A DNA stretch of 26,437 nucleotides from CAYVZZ01 sp964456185 (GTDB lineage Bacteria; Pseudomonadota; Gammaproteobacteria; Pseudomonadales; Alcanivoracaceae), in the NCBI GenBank assembly GCA_964456185.1, contig CAYVZZ010000018.1, forward strand, positions 1-26,437, read 5' to 3'. Below the pieces are notes generated by a model. It was given only the letters and a program-made list of their open reading frames with translations. It was not told the origin of the DNA and ran no database searches. Made by a program: the position numbers and the translations under genes. Positions 22,702-26,437 of this stretch are shown in pieces (the stretch's first letter is position 1; each line of letters begins with the position of its first letter).

Positions 22702-24279
22702 TTAATCCGGAAAAAACGGCGTGTGCAAATAACGGCGATAACGCACTTTAAACACGCTAAACACCTGGTTGGTGAACAACGGCTGGATGGCCTCGCCGGG
22801 GAAGACGCTGTCGTGCATGGTGACGTACAGGGCGTAGTGATGCCCATTGCTCACCCGCTTATTGGGTGCTGGGTAGAAGTGATAAAAGGCATAGTGTGGC
22901 AACTGCGGGTAGAGAGTAAAAAAGTAGCCCTGCGTATAGCGGAACACCACTTGCGGGCGCATGAATGCCAGCTCGACTTGCACCCTGTTTGGCAGGTCGC
23001 ACGTGGTCGCTTGGTTAAACCATTGAAAGGCATTCACGATTACCTTGTCCACAGCAGGGTCGTAATCGCTATAGGCACAGGTGAAGGCATAGGCTTGTTT
23101 TAGTGCCTTGCCATAGGCCGGCGGGTAAATGGTGAAATCTTCTGTCCCTGTTTTCACCTGCCCGACCGGGTAGCGATTGCCATCAAAATAGCGGTTGCGA
23201 ATGGGGTCCAGCTGCAAGACATTTTCCAGGCCGATGAAGAGCATTACCGCTAATGCCATTGCCGGCAGCAATCGCGGCCACTTGGCTTTGCCCCAGCGCA
23301 CGACTGCCTGCAAAAGCGCTGCTTGAGACAACACAAACAACGGCATTAGCGACGCAAAATAACGTGACTCGCCATTGGCGTTGCCGTGCCACATTTGCAC
23401 AAACCAATAGCCCATCAGCAGCAAAGCGCCCAAAAACAGCGGACGAAAACGCTTCATGGCAGGCAGCAAGCCCCCCGCCAAGCCCAGCAACCACCATAGC
23501 GGGTTAATGGTGATATACGGCCACCAGCTTTCCGCCTTGCCGCCGCCCAGCTCACCGGCCACCTTATAGAGTGAGCCGTACGCCTGCCTGTCCTGCCAAA
23601 AACCATCAAGCGAGAAATGAAACACCAACAAAACAGCAATGAAATAGCCGAAAGCCGGCAATAACATCACCAGAACCTGCTTAAAGCGCCTTTGCCAAAG
23701 TCGTTCCAGCGCCAAGAACCCCAGATAAAAGACCCCTTCCGGGCGGACAAACGGCATGGCCGCCGAGGTCACAGCCAGCAACCGCTCGCGCTGCGACGCC
23801 AACGCATAAATCACCAGCCCCATTAACGCCGCCAGCAAGCCTTCGGCATAAAAGCTCATACTCACCAGCGCATACAGCGGCATCAATAACAGCGCCGCGC
23901 AGGATAGCAACGACCAAGCCGGATGAATATCCAGATAACGTCCGGCACGATACACCAGCCACAACCCGCTCACATTGGCGAGAATATGCGGCACTCGCAT
24001 CCAAAAGGCATCATGGCCCGACAACCAAGAAAAAGTGCCATCAAACAACAGATTAAGCGGCAGGTAATAATTCCACGTCCAAATGCCCTCCGTGGTGACC
24101 GGCGTCGCCGCCAGATAATAGCGGTAAGCATCGTCGATATTGAAAATGCGGTAGCCGAAAATGCTACCAAAAGACGCATGATAAGCCGGTTGGGAAATCA
24201 GCCAGGCCAACAGCAAATAGCCTGCCAAGCAAAGCAAAAAAAACGCAGCGGCCAGATAATCCCAGCTCTTATTATTCAT
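22702..24279 (-). CDS. Polytopic GT-C-like glycosyltransferase or related membrane protein
   Basis: This 525-residue protein has about ten membrane segments. After the first segment, a loop carries IFNIDDAYRYYLAATP with the acidic pair Asp49-Asp50, which matches the first-loop catalytic (D/E)-D feature of GT-C enzymes such as ArnT and other PMT-like transferases. A soluble C-terminal region of about 140 residues follows the last segment. GT-C enzymes transfer sugars from polyprenyl-phosphate donors on the periplasmic side, so this could be the acceptor-side partner of the GT2 gene at 15015. A TTG at 24291 is possible, but the ATG at 24279 is taken. The family assignment rests on topology and the DD loop only. 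Confidence 0.7.
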   Translation of the reverse strand: MNNKSWDYLAAAFFLLCLAGYLLLAWLISQPAYHASFGSIFGYRIFNIDDAYRYYLAATPVTTEGIWTWNYYLPLNLLFDGTFSWLSGHDAFWMRVPHILANVSGLWLVYRAGRYLDIHPAWSLLSCAALLLMPLYALVSMSFYAEGLLAALMGLVIYALASQRERLLAVTSAAMPFVRPEGVFYLGFLALERLWQRRFKQVLVMLLPAFGYFIAVLLVFHFSLDGFWQDRQAYGSLYKVAGELGGGKAESWWPYITINPLWWLLGLAGGLLPAMKRFRPLFLGALLLMGYWFVQMWHGNANGESRYFASLMPLFVLSQAALLQAVVRWGKAKWPRLLPAMALAVMLFIGLENVLQLDPIRNRYFDGNRYPVGQVKTGTEDFTIYPPAYGKALKQAYAFTCAYSDYDPAVDKVIVNAFQWFNQATTCDLPNRVQVELAFMRPQVVFRYTQGYFFTLYPQLPHYAFYHFYPAPNKRVSNGHHYALYVTMHDSVFPGEAIQPLFTNQVFSVFKVRYRRYLHTPFFPD

Positions 24280-24390
24280 AGGGCACAACAAGCAATAAAT
24301 AAAGGCTTATCTTAGAAACAAGACCGCAGGAGCGCAATTTATTGGACGTTAATACTATAGGTGCAATTATTCACTGATGCGTAAGCCCTG

Positions 24391-24732
24391 CTAAGCGCCA
24401 TCATTAAGGTCGGGAAATAACGGTTCCAACCCCTGACTAGCGTGCCAAACACGCACAACATCGACATGAGTTGGAAAGTCAAAATAGTACACCAAATAAC
24501 GCCGAAAACCTTTTACCGGGAAAAAACGCAACTGAGCATCCCCTTCTGTAATAAGGTAAGCATGACGAGTCGACCCCATTGCCGGAGACAATGCAATATC
24601 ATCTAGCGTCTTATGCAACGCATTAAGAAACCGTTCGCCCAATTCGAGATTGACTTCCGCCGCATACCAACTGGCCGCACTAAACACATCGTCTTTGGCC
24701 TGTTGACGCCATTCAAGAAGCTTACCGGCCAT
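24391..24732 (-). CDS. parE: ParE/RelE-superfamily toxin
   Basis: This 113-residue protein has the RelE/ParE fold pattern: MAGKLLEWRQQAKDDV at the start, ASWYAAEVNLELGERFL in the helical hairpin, then LRFFPVKGFRRYLVYYF and VVRVWHASQGLEPLF as the characteristic beta strands. ParE-type toxins poison DNA gyrase, and RelE-type toxins cut mRNA; which applies here is not settled. The start ATG overlaps the ParD stop by 11 bases (24722-24732). The frame extends further upstream but without homology. It appears intact. Confidence 0.88.
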   Translation of the reverse strand: MAGKLLEWRQQAKDDVFSAASWYAAEVNLELGERFLNALHKTLDDIALSPAMGSTRHAYLITEGDAQLRFFPVKGFRRYLVYYFDFPTHVDVVRVWHASQGLEPLFPDLNDGA

Positions 24733-24970
24733 ATTGGCGACGCAACTCCATGCGCAATTCATCAAAAGATTGTGACGTCACCCGGCCGGCGGAGCCTGAT
24801 GCCAATCCCTCGGCAATCAATTCGCGCAAGTGATTTTCCGCATGCTCACGTTGTCGTTGGCGTACCAAATCGCGGACATAATCCGACGTACTGGAAAAAC
24901 CACCCAAATCGACCTCTCTATCAATAAACTGCTTTAAAGAATCGGGCAAAGAAATGTTCATCGTGGCCAT
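24722..24970 (-). CDS. parD: ParD-family (CopG/RHH) antitoxin
   Basis: This 82-residue antitoxin has the ribbon-helix-helix segment TMNISLPDSLKQFIDREV, then the typical GGFSSTSDYVRDLVRQRQRE and a C-terminal half that would wrap the toxin. ParD proteins repress their own operon and neutralise ParE. The start is taken as the ATG at 24970; another ATG lies at 24961 and a TTG at 24988. A homologous but broken copy is present at 6645-6782. A group of palindromic repeats lies upstream of this pair. Confidence 0.9.
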   Translation of the reverse strand: MATMNISLPDSLKQFIDREVDLGGFSSTSDYVRDLVRQRQREHAENHLRELIAEGLASGSAGRVTSQSFDELRMELRRQYGR

Positions 24971-25062
24971 ATCAGCACACCTTGGCAAATATTGTCATAG
25001 CTTATTATGCGCATCAATGCGTACTACATGCAAACTGAGGAAGGTCTGAACAAGTCCCTACC

Positions 25063-25151
25063 CGTCATTCCCGCTTTGCGGGAATCCAGCGCCTTTTTGA
25101 ATTACTTTAAAATCAAAAGACACTGGATCCTCGCGCTACGCGCGAGGATGA
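25063..25151. repeat. Dispersed palindromic repeat, R3-like variant
   Basis: It has the same outer ends as R3 (CGTCATTCC..., and ...GAGGATGAC at the right) and the same GGAATCCAGCGCC and CACTGGATCC inner edges. The internal hairpins have different sequences: CCCGC/GCGGG in the left arm and TCGCG/CGCGA in the right. Confidence 0.8.
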
Positions 25152-25157
25152 CATATT

Positions 25158-25256
25158 AGTAGGCCGGCATAAGCCGCGCCAGCGGCGTTGCCGGCATATT
25201 AAGGGCGTTATTGCCGAAACATATTTGCCCGCAACGCGGAGCTTATGCGGGCCTAC
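25158..25256. repeat. Dispersed palindromic repeat, family R2, full copy
   Basis: It closely matches 11735-11831: GTAGGCCGGCATAAGCCG at the left and GCTTATGCGGGCCTAC at the right, each half with its own hairpin. The middle sequences of the two copies differ, while the arms are conserved. Confidence 0.88.
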
Positions 25257-25280
25257 AGTGTAGAATTATTTTGTGCTTTG

Positions 25281-25346
25281 GTCGCGGACAGGGTCCGCTC
25301 CTACAGGGAGATAAAGCACGTTGTAGGAGCGGACCCTGTCCGCGAC
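25281..25346. repeat. Dispersed palindromic repeat, family R1, perfect copy
   Basis: A perfect 25-base inverted repeat (25281-25305 and 25322-25346) with a 16-base spacer. Arms start GTCGCGGACAGGGTCC and end at CTCCTACA. It sits 10 bases past the stop of the DUF6160-type gene and could form a strong hairpin in its transcript. A degenerate copy is at 6458-6523. Confidence 0.92.
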
Positions 25347-25356
25347 ATGGCGAGAA

Positions 25357-26430
25357 TTAATGTCCGGAAATGGTGATGGTGGCGTCTATGCCAAGATCCA
25401 GGCCTTTGATGTAAGTGGTGCCGAGGTTGGGCAAGCTGCTGCCGCCCAGGTGGACGTCGTACATGCGGATGTTGACGCCGTTGGCGCTGCCGATGGCACC
25501 GGCGGCGAGGACGATACCTTCATCGGTGATGTTCATGGCGAGGTCGTCGATGGTTAGATCTTCTTTATGAGTGCTGGCGACTGATCTGGGGTCGTAGTTG
25601 TTGTCGTCTACTACCAATAGGCCGATTTGTAGCTCTTCGCCGCCGGTTGTTGCAGGGTTATTGTCGGTTGCTGCTCTATCCGCATGGGTAAAGTCCTGGA
25701 TACGAATGCCGTTGGTGAAGGTGAAGTCGGCCAGCATCATGGGGTTGGCGGTTTTGGTCGTTGTCGTATCTGTCGCTACACCACTAGGTGACAAGTTGCC
25801 GTAATCGGTGATTGTGTCATAGCTGTAGGTTTGCGCTACATTACCCAGCTGAAAATTGATGTTGCCGCTGCCGATGGTGATGTCGTAGCCACCGGTGTAG
25901 CCGGAAAGCGTGCCGTTATAGGTCGAGCTGCCAAAGGTAACGGGGGTGCCAAGCGTCCAATCTGTTGAAGATGTATTCGCAGTGGCAATCTGGAATTCGC
26001 CGACGTGGATTTTGGTGCCAGTTGGGATGGTGACACCGATGTTCAGAACCGGATCGCCACTCGTGCTTTGGCCGGCATCAATGTCGGCGGTTATTGCGCC
26101 ATTAGTTGGCATGTGGATGGCGAAGTTGTCCATCTTGATGGCGCCAGCCAAACCAGCGTCAAGCGTGGTATCCACACCCAAAACGCTAGGTACGCCTGCT
26201 GTATTTGGCACGCCATTGCGATCGTAAATGACTTGATCAAAGCCAATTTTGTCGCTTTTAATACTGAGTGTAATGCCGTCTTGGCCGGTGACTTGGGATA
26301 GTTCACTGTTGGCCAGTGGCTCCATCGCCAAGGCAGACAGAGAGGTACCGGCCAGTAAAATAGCCAATAGCGAGCGTCCCATTAATTTGGGTGCGACGAC
26401 TGACGACGATGTGCGCATAAAATTTGTCAT
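25357..26430 (-). CDS. Secreted protein with DUF6160 (FilA-like) N-terminus
   Basis: This 357-residue protein has a signal peptide: basic residues near 15-19, the hydrophobic LLAILLAGTSLSALA and a likely cleavage after ALA at about residue 35. The mature start reads MEPLANSELSQVTGQDGI, the pattern of proteins annotated as DUF6160 or FilA-like in Acinetobacter and Pseudomonas. The rest is rich in Thr, Ser, Gly, Asp and Asn, with beta-type repeats such as DNFAIHMP and ITIGSGNINFQLG, and looks like an extended beta-structured exported protein. In Acinetobacter FilA is linked to a putative pilus system; nothing of that kind is visible in this window. The start ATG is 7 bases from the window edge. 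Confidence 0.7.
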   Translation of the reverse strand: MTNFMRTSSSVVAPKLMGRSLLAILLAGTSLSALAMEPLANSELSQVTGQDGITLSIKSDKIGFDQVIYDRNGVPNTAGVPSVLGVDTTLDAGLAGAIKMDNFAIHMPTNGAITADIDAGQSTSGDPVLNIGVTIPTGTKIHVGEFQIATANTSSTDWTLGTPVTFGSSTYNGTLSGYTGGYDITIGSGNINFQLGNVAQTYSYDTITDYGNLSPSGVATDTTTTKTANPMMLADFTFTNGIRIQDFTHADRAATDNNPATTGGEELQIGLLVVDDNNYDPRSVASTHKEDLTIDDLAMNITDEGIVLAAGAIGSANGVNIRMYDVHLGGSSLPNLGTTYIKGLDLGIDATITISGH

Positions 26431-26437
26431 TGTTATT

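Noticed and set aside
22216..22847. Open frames through the N gap and the R3 repeats
   Set aside because: They are translations of palindromic repeat DNA and unknown bases; the low-complexity Ser/Pro/Arg protein is an artefact.
22552..23103. Plus-strand open frame opposite the GT-C-like gene
   Set aside because: It begins in a repeat, is antisense to a long membrane-protein gene and has no recognisable features.

Overview
The window reads as an assembled scaffold from a gammaproteobacterium with mid-range base composition. The taxon is inferred from three things: a GyrA with E. coli-like sequence and numbering, the run ubiG - mupP-like - yciK-like divergent from gyrA (an order I associate with Pseudomonas and relatives), and the DUF6160-type secreted protein at the right end. 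I cannot name a genus. A block of exactly 100 Ns (22283-22382) is a scaffold gap.

Layout. 1-6433 is housekeeping: the 5' part of gyrA (minus strand), then a plus-strand run of ubiG (ubiquinone methylation), a MupP-like HAD phosphatase, a YciK-like SDR, xseA (exonuclease VII large subunit), a PlsC-type acyltransferase and another SDR. 6434-11831 is an accessory island of toxin-antitoxin (TA) and abortive-infection modules, several of them broken: a ParD remnant, an intact hipBA, an mntA with a truncated hepT, an intact abiE pair, a short CopG antitoxin fragment, and an mntA with a frameshifted hepT. Three families of palindromic dispersed repeats lie between the modules.

11925-16501 is a tight plus-strand operon: acyl carrier protein, two KASIII-like condensing enzymes, a ketoreductase-like SDR, a membrane-anchored GT2 glycosyltransferase and a GNAT acyltransferase. 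It is met convergently by a minus-strand pair, a Rieske oxygenase and an aspartyl/asparaginyl beta-hydroxylase (AspH/LpxO-type) protein. A plus-strand pair follows, a PAPS-type sulfotransferase and a flippase-like (LPG-synthase-TM) membrane protein. Further right are a second AspH-type hydroxylase and a large GT-C-like membrane protein. Together these could make and export an acylated, hydroxylated and possibly sulfated sugar or lipid: ACP/KASIII/SDR would build a short acyl group, GNAT would attach it, GT2 would load the sugar on polyprenyl phosphate, the flippase-like protein would move it, and the GT-C would transfer it in the periplasm. This assembly is inference from gene content; no locus I can name matches the whole set.

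Interleaved from 20349 to 25356 are more repeats, a RelB/DinJ-like antitoxin followed by a PIN-toxin remnant, a small GIY-YIG protein next to a repeat cluster, and an intact parDE pair. The right edge carries a secreted DUF6160-type protein. The most notable points are the acyl/glycan/oxygenase gene set, the accumulation of TA loci in which toxins are broken while antitoxins persist, repeats with nested hairpins whose stems vary but keep pairing, and contig ends that share 12 bases across the N gap.
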